A stretch of 64,000 nt of DNA from Planomicrobium soli (lineage in GTDB: Bacteria > Bacillota > Bacilli > Bacillales_A > Planococcaceae), in NCBI RefSeq assembly GCF_003014655.1, contig NZ_PYAT01000007.1:1-64000 (forward strand). The letters run 5' to 3'. Below the pieces are notes generated by a model. The model saw nothing but the letters and a program-made list of their open reading frames with translations, was not told the DNA's origin and made no database searches. Position numbers and translations under genes: made by a program. The stretch's first letter is position 1. Each line of letters starts with the position of its first letter. Positions 53,771-62,342 of the stretch are shown here, piece by piece.

Positions 53771-54429
53771 AGATGATAGCCATTTTTAAGGTGAAGTTTC
53801 AATTTAAGTTTACTCGGTTTTATATGTACTTTCCCTAAAGTTTTGTCTTTTATCCTATATAATTTAATGAAAAAATCCTTAGGTTTTCTAAGTCCTATAA
53901 TAACCAGCGGAGTTGTAAGCTGGACCCTCAAAGGGTTCAAGTGGTCAATATATTGTTCATATGTACCTATAGCGCTGTCAAAACCTCCAGCCATCTTAAG
54001 TTCTTGAGTGGCTGAGATGATTATCCCAATTTTAGTCTGAATAGCTTTTTGAACATGATTTAACTCACTAGCTATAACTGGTTTCATCAAATTCCAAGCG
54101 ATAGTTCCACTGTGGTTAAAACCCACTTCCAACGAAACATTTTCTTTGGCGAAATCCAATCGCCAAGCTCTATTAATGTACTTTGAATCGTTGAATATAT
54201 AGCTTTCCGAAGCCCATCCTTTTAAAATGAAGCGTTCCTTGAATAATACGTTCAAAGCAGAGGAAATGCTTTTATTTCTATGTTGGTAGGAAAGTGTATG
54301 TATTTTAATTATATCTTCCTCAGTTATGCTCTTTATTATTTCTTCTATCTCGTTCCATAAAGAGGTGCAAGCAGTGTCGTTTTTCATAATGGTCAAACCA
54401 TGTCTATGTGAATGGACGTCAAATTCCAT
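53761..54429 (-). CDS. BglII/BstYI-like type II restriction endonuclease (222 aa)
   Basis: The start pattern (HSHRHGL, then LWNEIEEIIKSI) and the core RLDFAKENVSLEVGFNHSG, then IGIIISATQELK and PLVIIGLRKP resemble BglII/BstYI nucleases, which cut AGATCT and RGATCY. In BglII the active site ends E-V-Q; here the aligned residues are E-V-G, so the third active-site residue is unusual. Start ATG after AAGGAAG. It is followed upstream by the C5 methyltransferase gene on the same strand, its likely partner. GATC-containing specificity is inferred. Confidence 0.7.
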   Translation of the reverse strand: MEFDVHSHRHGLTIMKNDTACTSLWNEIEEIIKSITEEDIIKIHTLSYQHRNKSISSALNVLFKERFILKGWASESYIFNDSKYINRAWRLDFAKENVSLEVGFNHSGTIAWNLMKPVIASELNHVQKAIQTKIGIIISATQELKMAGGFDSAIGTYEQYIDHLNPLRVQLTTPLVIIGLRKPKDFFIKLYRIKDKTLGKVHIKPSKLKLKLHLKNGYHLKK

Positions 54430-54556
54430 AAAAACTTCCTTTCTATTTTCTTTAAATCTTCTTGAACTTACAGTTTATTTTAGTAAAATCAATTTTTTTT
54501 ATTATAAAGAAATTTTTTCTACAACTGAACCTATGGTAACAAATTAAGGGGGAAAG

Positions 54557-54584
54557 AAAAAGCTGACACTTAGAGTGTCAGCTT
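54557..54584 (-). terminator. Terminator of the methyltransferase gene
   Basis: On the minus strand AAGCTGACACT, CTA, AGTGTCAGCTT, then TTTC. The stem overlaps the methyltransferase stop codon. It separates the methyltransferase from the BstYI-like gene. Confidence 0.8.
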
Positions 54585-55845
54585 AACTAAAAACAGATAA
54601 TTCCATTTGGACTTGGGACATTTCATTGGTCTTTTCAATTTCCTCGATGCGTTCGCCCATGCGTTGGATTAAATCGACGACCAAGGCGTTGCCCATACAG
54701 AAGTAGCGCATCCGGTCAGCCATGCCGGCTGTCCAATTGTCAGGGAAACCATTCAATCGTTCACACTCTACAGGAGTCAGAAATCGTTTCTTTCCTTCCA
54801 CTTCGACGATATGTGTGCTTCTGTTGATGGATCCTTCACTGGTCAACATGGTTCTGCCCGGTTTATCAAGCTCGTCAGTAGGGGACATGCCACCTTCGGA
54901 GAAATTATAGACATGGCCATCGGCCGTTGTCCGTTCAATCTTTTTAGGACCGCGTAGATAAGCGAACTTTTCAATGTTCGCTTCAGTCAAAAAGAACTTT
55001 TCAGGTACAGCTTCTTCGTCGATGAGGATATCCTTTAAAGGAATCGGCTCTTCAAGTACAGGGGTGACGTGGGAAGTGAAGACTTGCCCATGTTTCATAT
55101 ATCCGGCAGTGTGGAAACCGTAAGAGAATTCATCAGATAATTTTACGATGTCTTCAGGCAATTGTACGGAAGATACTCTATTCTTATAAGGTTCCTGCTC
55201 GACAGGGAACGGTTTCGCAAAGAATCCCTCGTTGAAAACGATATTCTCCGGAGTAAGTATCGATTGTTTTTTCTCGAAGGAAATGCCATTCTTATAGGCA
55301 AAAATGAACACTCGACGCCGTCTTTGGGCCATCCCATATTCAGCGGCATTGATGACACGCCACTCTACCGTGTAATTCAAGTCCCTGAATGTAGCGAGCA
55401 TTACAGCGAAGTCTCTTCCACGTTGGGAGGAAGGAGATTTCAATAGACGATCTACATTCTCCAACAGGACATACTTTGGATGGGTATGCTCAATCACCCG
55501 CTTGATTTCCCAAAACAGCACACCTTTTTTACCTTGGATTCCTTGTTCTCCAGCCTTGGTCCGGGCAACCGAATAGTCCTGGCAAGGGAATCCACCTACA
55601 AGCAGATTCGGTTGGAGGTCATGGAAAGTCTCATCTGTCACCTTGGTTATATCTTCATTTGAATGTATACCTGTATCGAAATTACGTGAATAGCAATCGA
55701 AAGCGTCCTGTGCTTTTCTTGAAGGCTCCCATTGATTCGCCCAAACTATATCGAAAAGTTTTTCGTTTGCTTTTTGTAGCCCTAGCCGAAAACCGCCGAC
55801 TCCGGCAAACAATTCGACTACGCGAAGTTTATTGTTAAATTCCAT
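54583..55845 (-). CDS. DNA (cytosine-5-)-methyltransferase, M.Sau3AI-like (420 aa)
   Basis: All main C5 motifs are present: I (VVELFAGVGGFRLGL), IV with the catalytic Cys (VGGFPCQDYS), VI (LLENVDRLL), VIII (MAQRRRRVFIFAY), IX and X (CMGNALVVDL). The stretches VWANQWEPS and GRDFAVMLATF are as I recall them in M.Sau3AI, which methylates GATC at cytosine. Specificity is therefore likely GATC but must be tested. The gene lies between the BstYI-like endonuclease and Vsr, which repairs the T:G mismatches that arise by deamination of its product. Confidence 0.9.
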   Translation of the reverse strand: MEFNNKLRVVELFAGVGGFRLGLQKANEKLFDIVWANQWEPSRKAQDAFDCYSRNFDTGIHSNEDITKVTDETFHDLQPNLLVGGFPCQDYSVARTKAGEQGIQGKKGVLFWEIKRVIEHTHPKYVLLENVDRLLKSPSSQRGRDFAVMLATFRDLNYTVEWRVINAAEYGMAQRRRRVFIFAYKNGISFEKKQSILTPENIVFNEGFFAKPFPVEQEPYKNRVSSVQLPEDIVKLSDEFSYGFHTAGYMKHGQVFTSHVTPVLEEPIPLKDILIDEEAVPEKFFLTEANIEKFAYLRGPKKIERTTADGHVYNFSEGGMSPTDELDKPGRTMLTSEGSINRSTHIVEVEGKKRFLTPVECERLNGFPDNWTAGMADRMRYFCMGNALVVDLIQRMGERIEEIEKTNEMSQVQMELSVFS

Positions 55846-55951
55846 ATACCGAACATCCTTTCGGCTTTTTCTCTATTATACATAAAATCATCGGCAGGAT
55901 CAACCATCTATAGTAATATATTTGCAACTTCTTTGTAAAATAAAATCTTTA

Positions 55952-56410
55952 TTAAGAATAAGGTTCCTTTTTTTCCGAGACTTGAGAAGGCCTTGAAGTC
56001 CGTTTGACGAGATTGATGAACTCCATGGTCTCATCGGCAGTAGCCTCTAGGTTTGCTTTGATTTCGTGCTCCCATATCCTTTTCAGATTCCAACCTTTTT
56101 CAATATAATACTCATCCACTTCCTTGTCACGTTCCCTGTTCCGGGCAATTTTTTTGTCCCAAAACTCCTGGTTGCTTTTCGGGCGCTTAAAATGGAGGGG
56201 ACATCCATGCCAGAAGCAGGAATCGACAAAGATTACTATCTTATATTTTTGGATAACAATGTCAGGTGTTCCTCTCAGTTTTCTCACATTTTTCCTGAAT
56301 CTTAGACCGCGGCTCCAGAGGCTTTTAGTAAATATATTTTCAAGCTTTGATTGGGCCCTTATAGCTCCCATTGTTTTACTGCGCTGCTCTTTAGACATGA
56401 TATCTGCCAT
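55952..56410 (-). CDS. vsr: Very short patch repair (Vsr) endonuclease (152 aa)
   Basis: Vsr nicks next to T:G mismatches left by deamination of 5-methylcytosine. The family markers are complete: SKEQRSKTMGAIRAQ, GTPDIVIQKYKIVIFVD, the zinc and active-site region SCFWHGCPLH, EFWDKKIARNRERD and LKRIWEHE. Length normal. It lies about 100 bases upstream of the C5 methyltransferase on the same strand, the common pairing. Start ATG after AGAGGAC. Confidence 0.93.
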   Translation of the reverse strand: MADIMSKEQRSKTMGAIRAQSKLENIFTKSLWSRGLRFRKNVRKLRGTPDIVIQKYKIVIFVDSCFWHGCPLHFKRPKSNQEFWDKKIARNRERDKEVDEYYIEKGWNLKRIWEHEIKANLEATADETMEFINLVKRTSRPSQVSEKKEPYS

Positions 56411-56809
56411 AAGGATCAGTCCTCTTTTACCTACTTATTTTCCTTTATCTATAAATAAATAAACTTTATTTAACGAAAGCATTAATGCAGTCTCAGTTGT
56501 GAAAAGTTATTGAAGCAAAAGACTCGAATATTAAATATTACCCCTCTCAACACATCGGAAGAAGGGAGGAATCAATCCACAAGAGAACTTAATTTCTCTT
56601 TGTACAATTAACATCCGGTTATGTGATAGGCCAGTTAGTTTTAACTTAAATTAAAAATGACGGTTTGGTGTACCATTTTTATATAAAACGTATATTGAGA
56701 AGTATTTTATAACAACAAGTATAAAGTTTAGTGAAGACCAGATATCCATTTTCAGGTATATTATTTATAAAGTAAACATATAAAATTCAAGAGGGATAGG
56801 GGAAATCAA
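56411..56809. other. Intergenic region between vsr and the 56810 gene
   Basis: About 400 AT-rich bases between divergent genes. It probably contains the promoters of both, but I could not assign boxes with confidence. No gene seen. Confidence 0.4.
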
Positions 56810-57073
56810 ATGGTAGCAGATGTCATACTAGGGGTTACAATTGATACAAAAATGTGGATTGCTGAATTGAAAATTAAAAATTCCGATTTTATTTATGTAG
56901 TTGACTATGAGTATTTTGGAGAACCGGTAGTAAGGGACAAGGTGGTGTATATATCAACTATAGACGCTAAGAAACAATTAACGAAATTTAGTTCTATCAA
57001 TTTTTACAAATCTATGTATGGATATCCAGGTATGAGTGGCAAGATGTCGTCTTTATATAAGAAAAGAAGTTGA
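56810..57073 (+). CDS. Hypothetical protein (87 aa)
   Basis: A small beta-rich protein (VILGVTIDTKMWIAELKIKN, then FIYVVDYEYFGEP) with a basic C-terminus (MSSLYKKRS). Start ATG seven bases from AGGGGAA. No family recognised. It may be intact or the front part of a decayed gene, since the next 700 bases contain only broken frames. Confidence 0.45.
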   Translation: MVADVILGVTIDTKMWIAELKIKNSDFIYVVDYEYFGEPVVRDKVVYISTIDAKKQLTKFSSINFYKSMYGYPGMSGKMSSLYKKRS

Positions 57074-57849
57074 TATAATGCTATTAAAACATCAGTGCAA
57101 TTAATGAAGAAAAAGTAAAAAAAGAAAAATGTGTAAGCAGCAATTCGGGTTTATCATAAACTCATGCGTAATTGTATAACAAAAGTGATTCGAAAAAAGG
57201 AAGAATTGTCGACACGTACTTTCTAAAAGAATACATTGCTGAACTAAAAAGAAATTAGATGAAAAATTAGAAGGAGATAATCAAGAAAAAATGAACGAAG
57301 AAGCACTTGAAGAACTTATTGGCATTTTTGACTTGTCTCGTATTGAGAAAGATTCCCGAAGGAAGTAGATAGAATAATTGAATTAATCCGTTGGCTATGA
57401 TGTCGTGATTAATTATAATTGTTAATTTTCTACAGGAGGCTACTAAAAGAGGATGCAAATTAAACTTTTGATTGATTTTAATTGAAGTATAAGTAATTAA
57501 AGTGTTTACGTTTTGTGTAATGACCACGTGCACAGCTCAATTTACTTGTTAAAAGACATAGAAATAAAATGGTTTAGTTTGTTTAGCTATTTATATGGAG
57601 TATAAATAGCCTCTCATGCGCCACTAGAGGTAATGAAGAGGAGGTACTTCCTTATCAAATGTTAGAAATTTTTTTATTGTTAGTTGTTCTACAAAGATAT
57701 ACTTGAGAAATTAGAAGTGGGACGATTGGAAATTAAGAGATATTTCTAAAAAGAGCAATGCCCTAAATAAGCCTAAATGCTTAAGGGATAATTAGAGCAT
57801 TACAAAAAGATTGCAGTGCATTTGAACGCAAATTAAAAGCCCTATATTA
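57074..57849. other. Decayed stretch without intact genes
   Basis: Nearly 800 AT-rich bases. It contains the frameshifted remnant at 57200-57400 and otherwise only short frames on both strands. The 88-codon minus-strand frame at 57267-57533 runs antisense to that remnant and has no ribosome binding site. I see no RNA gene. Confidence 0.5.
57200..57400 (+). pseudogene. Frameshifted gene remnant
   Basis: Three frames read as one helical protein: RIVDTYFLKEYIAELKR, then after a shift KLDEKLEGDNQEKMNEEALE and ELIGIFDLSRIEKD, then after a second shift PKEVDRIIELIRWL and a stop. Two single-frame changes join them into one charged coiled-coil-like chain. The ORF from ATG 57291 (25 codons, with AAGGAGAT upstream) covers only the middle part. 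Family unknown. Confidence 0.5.
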
Positions 57850-58641
57850 TTAACAAATATCTACACCAATAAGCCAAATTGGGGTACTTAAAACATTTTG
57901 GAAATCTTCAAAAATTTTTTTTGTCGATTTAAAATTCACAGTACTACTACTAATATATGTTGCTAAGTTCCCTGCAGCGGTTACATATATCAGTAAATCT
58001 ACATTCTCTGCGTGTTCTATTTTAATAGTTTTTAGAATATCTCGGTATACTAATCCCCAATTTCCAAATTGTATTTCTCCAATAACCGTAGGCTTACTTT
58101 TTTTATGTATTTGGTTTTCTCCAGAAGAAAGCTTGGATGGATCAAGTTTTAATGAATAGGCTGCAAGCTTCCATTCATTCCTATTTCTTTTTCCAAGTTC
58201 TTTGTTCCATCTTGCTGGCCCGTCAAATATTGGTCGGCGTCCATAACAATAATTCCAGAAACTGGTTACGTTATAACTTACATCATACAATCCAAAATCA
58301 AAGCCTCCTGATTTTGAAGAATCGTAGAAAACTCCTTCTTCAAACGTTAGTTCGTATTTCATATCAGTAAAAGAAGTTTTTAAGCTTCTTCTAATAGCTT
58401 TATTAAGAGCGGGTGTTTTTAAACGTCTCTTATAATAACTTCTTGTTTTTGTTTTCCTTTCTTTTGACGAAAAATCTTGATTCAACAAAGTTACATTGAG
58501 ACTATTTTCCATTTGTTTTCTTATATAAGGGTGATTATCTAAAAAAGCATTAGCGTGTCGAAAGTATTCTTGTTCGACAATTTTTAAATCTCCGGATTTT
58601 CTAGAAGCCCAAGTTTTAGCTTGTATAGCATTCATTGTCAT
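57850..58641 (-). CDS. BglII-like restriction endonuclease, second copy (263 aa)
   Basis: The nuclease core is VIGEIQFGNWGLVYRDILK, then VDLLIYVTAAG and a final PIWLIGVDIC strand. E-I-Q-F-G-N parallels BglII E93-V-Q95 (EVQFSN). A long N-terminal part with basic segments (SSKERKTKTRSYYKRRLK) precedes it, so the protein is larger than the first BglII-like enzyme and not close to it. ATG 58641 is preceded by AAAGGAG; a frame open to 58674 is not needed. No methyltransferase is adjacent. The upstream gene on the same strand is broken. Confidence 0.6.
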   Translation of the reverse strand: MTMNAIQAKTWASRKSGDLKIVEQEYFRHANAFLDNHPYIRKQMENSLNVTLLNQDFSSKERKTKTRSYYKRRLKTPALNKAIRRSLKTSFTDMKYELTFEEGVFYDSSKSGGFDFGLYDVSYNVTSFWNYCYGRRPIFDGPARWNKELGKRNRNEWKLAAYSLKLDPSKLSSGENQIHKKSKPTVIGEIQFGNWGLVYRDILKTIKIEHAENVDLLIYVTAAGNLATYISSSTVNFKSTKKIFEDFQNVLSTPIWLIGVDIC

Positions 58642-58829
58642 TGCAAAAACTCCTTTGTAAATTGAAAAAAACAATATAACTAGTCATAAATATTCTAGGG
58701 TGAATGAAAGAGAACTATCTTGAAGGAATTTCGATAAGAAATTTAGAAAACTACATATTTTTCAAAACAAAATATTTTCTTTTTATTGAAAGCTGTATAA
58801 GATTTTTAGTAATCCCATTAACACTTTTC

Positions 58830-59558
58830 TTATCTTAACTTTTGTTGGAAATTTTTATTAATTGGTGAAGTAGCCGCATCATTTAGTAATTTTTTTTTAC
58901 TTTTCTCAGAACATAAAAGAGGGAGGACGTCTTCAATATCATGTGTATAATAATCAAAGTATTTTTTATATTCTTCTTCTTCTAGATTATTGTAACTGCC
59001 ATTAAAATCAGGATAGCAACGCGGATTTCTTTTTGAATTTTTATCCCAATAAGGATAATCATCAATATTTGTATTAAAAGACATTCTTACAAAACCCATT
59101 AACATATCCCTTGGGCGACGTCTGTTTACTGGTGAGAAATGAGTGAATTGTTGAAAATCTTCATTTCCATAATTTAATTCTTGCTCAAACATCATTAATG
59201 AGAGAACGGTTAGAGCTGCCTCTTCTTGCTTATTATCTGTTATTTCGTGAGGCCAAGTATCTCCGAACCAGATGATTTCGCAATTTTCAAGGCTAGAATG
59301 CATTGTTACATCTCTTAACATATTGTAATGAGTCGGCTGTTTACTGTTAAAAAGTTCAATATATCTATTAGTTGTGTATATGTATAGATCAAACAGACCT
59401 TGTTTTGGAACTTGAATTAACTCACTATTTGCTATTTTGCCTTAATATCCTCTGAAATTAAATCCAATATTGATTTTTTCTTTATATGATTTCATAACCT
59501 CATTAAATGTTTTCTTTTTGAGCAAAGTGTCTAGATAATCTTCGTATATTTCAACCAT
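58830..59558 (-). pseudogene. Gene of unknown function interrupted by an in-frame stop (242 codons)
   Basis: The gene begins at ATG 59558 with a strong site (AAAAAGGAGG), codes MVEIYEDYLDTLLKKKTFNE.., and meets TAA at 59444-59442. The same frame continues without a shift (GKIANSELIQVPKQGLFDLY..) to the stop at 58830. Translation could restart only at internal ATGs (59321 or 59303) that lack a ribosome binding site. The protein has no recognised family; its C-terminal part is acidic and rich in aromatic residues. It is next to the second BglII-like gene, so it may have been a partner. A sequencing error is possible. Confidence 0.7.
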
Positions 59559-59779
59559 AATATTCCTCCTTTTTAAATAATTATAACTATTATAAAGTTT
59601 AAAAATAAGTATTAAACCATTTTTTTAATCTAGTTTTTGATTTAGAAATAAATTAATGAAATTAAAACTATTTTATACAAAAACTTAGGAAATTTTTTCT
59701 TTTTCAATAGCAATTCTCTAATTATTATAATGTTAAATTAGATACATTTAAGTTCTTATGAATAAGGGAGTGGGGAAGC

Positions 59780-60757
59780 ATGATAAGTGATCACAAGGTT
59801 CTATTGCATTTTTTAAAATCATCATTTTCTACGCATCAGATGGACTCGCTCATGAAGCACGATAGATTTAAAACAAAAGGCTGGAAGTCCTTTGAAATAA
59901 TCAAAAAGTATTCACTAAAGGATGCTGATAAAGGTAAATTATTTTTATATACTCCGAAACAGTGTAATGAATTAATAAAAAAATTGATTGAAAATCCTAA
60001 TTTACATGGTATAGACACACTTATAACTAATGAAAGTCCTCATAGTATAGAGAAATATAAAGAAACCTTTATATTAGCTCAAAACGAAGAAGCATTTTAT
60101 AAAGTTTTTAATGGAGAAGCAAGAAATATAATTCAAAATTTTTTTAAATCCAGAAAAAATCTTGTCGGAATTTGTCAGTTAAAGAACTGTAATGTTAAAG
60201 ATGGTCTAGAAACCGCACACTTAACAAAAGAAAGAAAAGATATATTTAAAGAAAGTGCATTAAATTCAATAGTTGAATTAGAAGGAGAGTTAATAAAATA
60301 TGATGTTTATAAAACTATGACGTCATACCTGTTAAAGCATCAAGCACATAACAGGATTCGTTTTCTTTGTAAAAAACATCATATTGAATTAGATGCTTTG
60401 AAAAAAGGAAGTAATAAAAAGACATTAAAAATCTTTAAGGATTTAATCTCAAATGATATGGATGAAATAGAAAAAAAGAAATTAAAACCTTCACTAGTGC
60501 CAGCTTTTCCAATAGGGTTGAAATATAAACAAATAAATAGTAATTCAGGTTTGGTAGAATGGAAAAAGGAAGTTTTACCTATTAATTATAAAATAATGAA
60601 AGATGGAAATGTTATCTATAACGGCGTGCATAAGGAAGGAGGATTGAAAATATCTGGTCTTACTTCTAGTCGGAACTATGAATTTAGTTTAATTTCTTAT
60701 AATGATTACGGAGAAAGTCCTACATCTTACTTAAACATAAAAATAATGAAAGATTAA
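59780..60757 (+). CDS. HNH-type nuclease with C-terminal fibronectin III-like domain (325 aa)
   Basis: Residues 130-206 carry an HNH/treble-clef signature: GICQLKNC (two Cys), GLETAHLTKERKD (the first His), then NRIRFLCKKHHIELD (Cys, His-His, Asp). The first 120 residues are helical and may recognise DNA. Residues about 240-324 form a fibronectin type III-like beta domain (GLVEWKKEV, then LKISGLTSSRNYEFSLISYN and DYGESPTS), unusual for an intracellular nuclease. No signal peptide. Start ATG after AAGGGAGTGGGG. Probably a restriction enzyme or other DNA-targeting nuclease. Confidence 0.65.
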   Translation: MISDHKVLLHFLKSSFSTHQMDSLMKHDRFKTKGWKSFEIIKKYSLKDADKGKLFLYTPKQCNELIKKLIENPNLHGIDTLITNESPHSIEKYKETFILAQNEEAFYKVFNGEARNIIQNFFKSRKNLVGICQLKNCNVKDGLETAHLTKERKDIFKESALNSIVELEGELIKYDVYKTMTSYLLKHQAHNRIRFLCKKHHIELDALKKGSNKKTLKIFKDLISNDMDEIEKKKLKPSLVPAFPIGLKYKQINSNSGLVEWKKEVLPINYKIMKDGNVIYNGVHKEGGLKISGLTSSRNYEFSLISYNDYGESPTSYLNIKIMKD

Positions 60758-61102
60758 AGTGGAAACTAATTGATTTTAGTATTTAATTTGGAATTCTTAT
60801 ATCTTCCTAGACTTTTTTGATATTGAAAAGGCTAAAGGTAAAGGCAAGTGATATTTTTTCGTCTTAATATTAGCCATACTATAGCTTTATACAAAGCATA
60901 AATTCATTTACTTAAGGATATAGTTATTTTTCTATACTGAATTAGAATCGATTGAAGAAATGATGAAGATTGAATGTTTATTTTGATTACATTGAGAATA
61001 GGAGATGCAAGACATATTTTCTTGTCTTAGGTCATCTGTATCAATGCCTACTTCTTTTTAAATTGATGTATATAAAGATGACAATTATAGCTATATATAT
61101 AA
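60758..61102. other. AT-rich spacer at the right edge of the island
   Basis: About 340 AT-rich bases with stops in all frames. A short stretch near 61063-61140 in another frame (DVYKDDNYSYIYKV) could be the scrambled remains of the missing front of the PP-loop gene. No phosphate-loop motif (SGGKDS) was found. Confidence 0.4.
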
Positions 61103-61744
61103 AGTGACAGACTACATTGGAATAAAAAAATTGAACGAATAGATGGCCGAACGCCTGAAGAAGCTTTTTACGACTTTCGCTTTTTAGGGAATTCACGTTT
61201 TGCTAAATGTTCTTATGAGTTAAAAATTCAGGAGACTATTGTGTTTCTTGAAGAATTAAGAGATATTCATAATTTAGAGCCTGTTCTTTATTTTGGTATT
61301 GGGCCGCATGAAACGCATCGATCTGATAATTTAAGAGAATTTTATGCTCATCGTCCATTAGAGCCGATTGAGACTCGGTTTCCCATGATCGAGACCTTCC
61401 GAGAAGACATCGATGTAAAATCTATTATTGAAGAAGAATGGGGCATCAAGCTTCCAAGAATGTATGCGATGGGCTTCTCCCATGCAAACTGTGGAGGTCG
61501 GTGCGTACGTGGAGGCTTCCAGCACTATGCGCAACTTTACAATGTATGGCCTGACCGTTATGCATTGCAAGAAGAAATGGAAGAAAACTTCAGAAGGGAT
61601 TTCGAGAAAAACGTTTCTATCCTTAAAAAAGATGGAGGACCTTACACTTTACGTGAATACCGTGAGCGGATGGATCGTGAAGGCGTAGAGAATTTCTTGA
61701 AAATTCCAGATGAAACCGTTCCTTGTGTTTGTTCATTTTCCTAA
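61103..61744 (+). pseudogene. PP-loop (PAPS reductase-like) ATPase, 5'-truncated
   Basis: The frame is open from 61103 and reads IDGRTPEEAFYDFRFLGNSR, then VLYFGIGPHETHR, RPLEPIETRFPMIE, WGIKLPRMYAMGFSHANCGG and RCVRGGFQHYAQL. These are the middle and C-terminal blocks of phosphoadenosine-phosphosulfate-reductase-like PP-loop proteins. The N-terminal ATP-binding SGGKDS part is missing. The only start-like codon (GTG 61241) lies inside the homology with no ribosome binding site. Base composition is host-like toward the end and the gene keeps a good terminator, so I infer that the island insertion removed its front. Confidence 0.7.
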
Positions 61745-61761
61745 AAGTACTTAATATAAAA

Positions 61762-61810
61762 AACTTGAAAGCCAGAAGACTCAATTGAACTCTGGTTTTC
61801 AAGTTTTTTT
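61762..61810. terminator. Terminator of the PP-loop gene
   Basis: AACTTGAAAGCCAGA (61762-61776) pairs with TCTGGTTTTCAAGTT (61790-61804) with one mismatch, and a T-run follows. Confidence 0.88.
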
Positions 61811-61817
61811 ATGTGAT

Positions 61818-62096
61818 TTAATAATAGAAATTTCTAATTCCCCAATAACCTTTACCTTTTTCTTCTACAGGATAGAACAGATCATGCTCATCCCCGATAG
61901 AACTCCTAAAAATATCGCAATCACTGGAGTGCAAGTAAATATGCTTTCTTACTTGCGATTTCCAGTCAACATAGGAATCAAGATCGATCATATTACGTTT
62001 TGCTATAGTAAAGTATATATCTTCAAGAGTGCCTTTACCGCCAAGTGAAACTAAAGAGTACATTATTTCTTCAAGCCATTGACCTTGTTTTTTCAT
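61818..62096 (-). CDS. Winged-helix (HARE-HTH-like) protein (92 aa)
   Basis: The pattern LVSLGGKGTLEDIYFTIAKR, WKSQVRKHIYLHSSD, DLFYPVEEKGKGYWGIRNFY is the winged helix often attached to restriction endonucleases and chromatin proteins (HARE-HTH type). Here it stands alone. ATG 62096 is six bases from AAGGAG; the ATG at 62102 touches it. It may bind DNA or recognise modified DNA; this is inference. It shares a terminator with the PP-loop remnant. Confidence 0.6.
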   Translation of the reverse strand: MKKQGQWLEEIMYSLVSLGGKGTLEDIYFTIAKRNMIDLDSYVDWKSQVRKHIYLHSSDCDIFRSSIGDEHDLFYPVEEKGKGYWGIRNFYY

Positions 62097-62342
62097 ATCC
62101 ATCTCCTTAATATCCTATTAATTTTAATTTAGTAATTAATCATTAAAAACCAAGAGTATATTTATTATATCAATAAAAATCTTACTTATAAAAAACACTG
62201 AGGTTAAGTTTAAGTTCTGTTGATAATTTTTACTGTTTATATTATTTCCTTTAAAGTTTTCCAGATTAGTCATTAGTGAAAAGTTGGAACTTTAATCCAA
62301 TTCAAACGTAAAAGAATATAAAGGAAGAAGGAGGGGAGCAAG

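Larger units (their letters stand above)
45751..61102. other. AT-rich accessory island with restriction/defence genes
   Basis: Base composition and codon use change abruptly after the polymerase stop and return to host style inside the PP-loop gene near 61,100. The island holds a four-gene cassette, a methyltransferase with Vsr, two BglII-like nucleases, an HNH protein and several broken genes. No integrase, transposase, tRNA or flanking repeat was recognised, so the mode of entry is unknown. Limits are judged by eye. Confidence 0.6.

Noticed and set aside
53700-56410. DISARM system
   Set aside because: A PLD-SNF2 protein and a C5 methyltransferase are present, but no DUF1998 (DrmB) or DrmA helicase gene is in the window.
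57267-57533. 88-codon minus-strand frame in the decayed stretch
   Set aside because: Low-complexity hydrophobic product, no ribosome binding site, antisense to a recognisable remnant.
45751-61102. Prophage interpretation of the AT-rich region
   Set aside because: No structural, integrase, terminase or lysis genes; gene content is restriction and defence.
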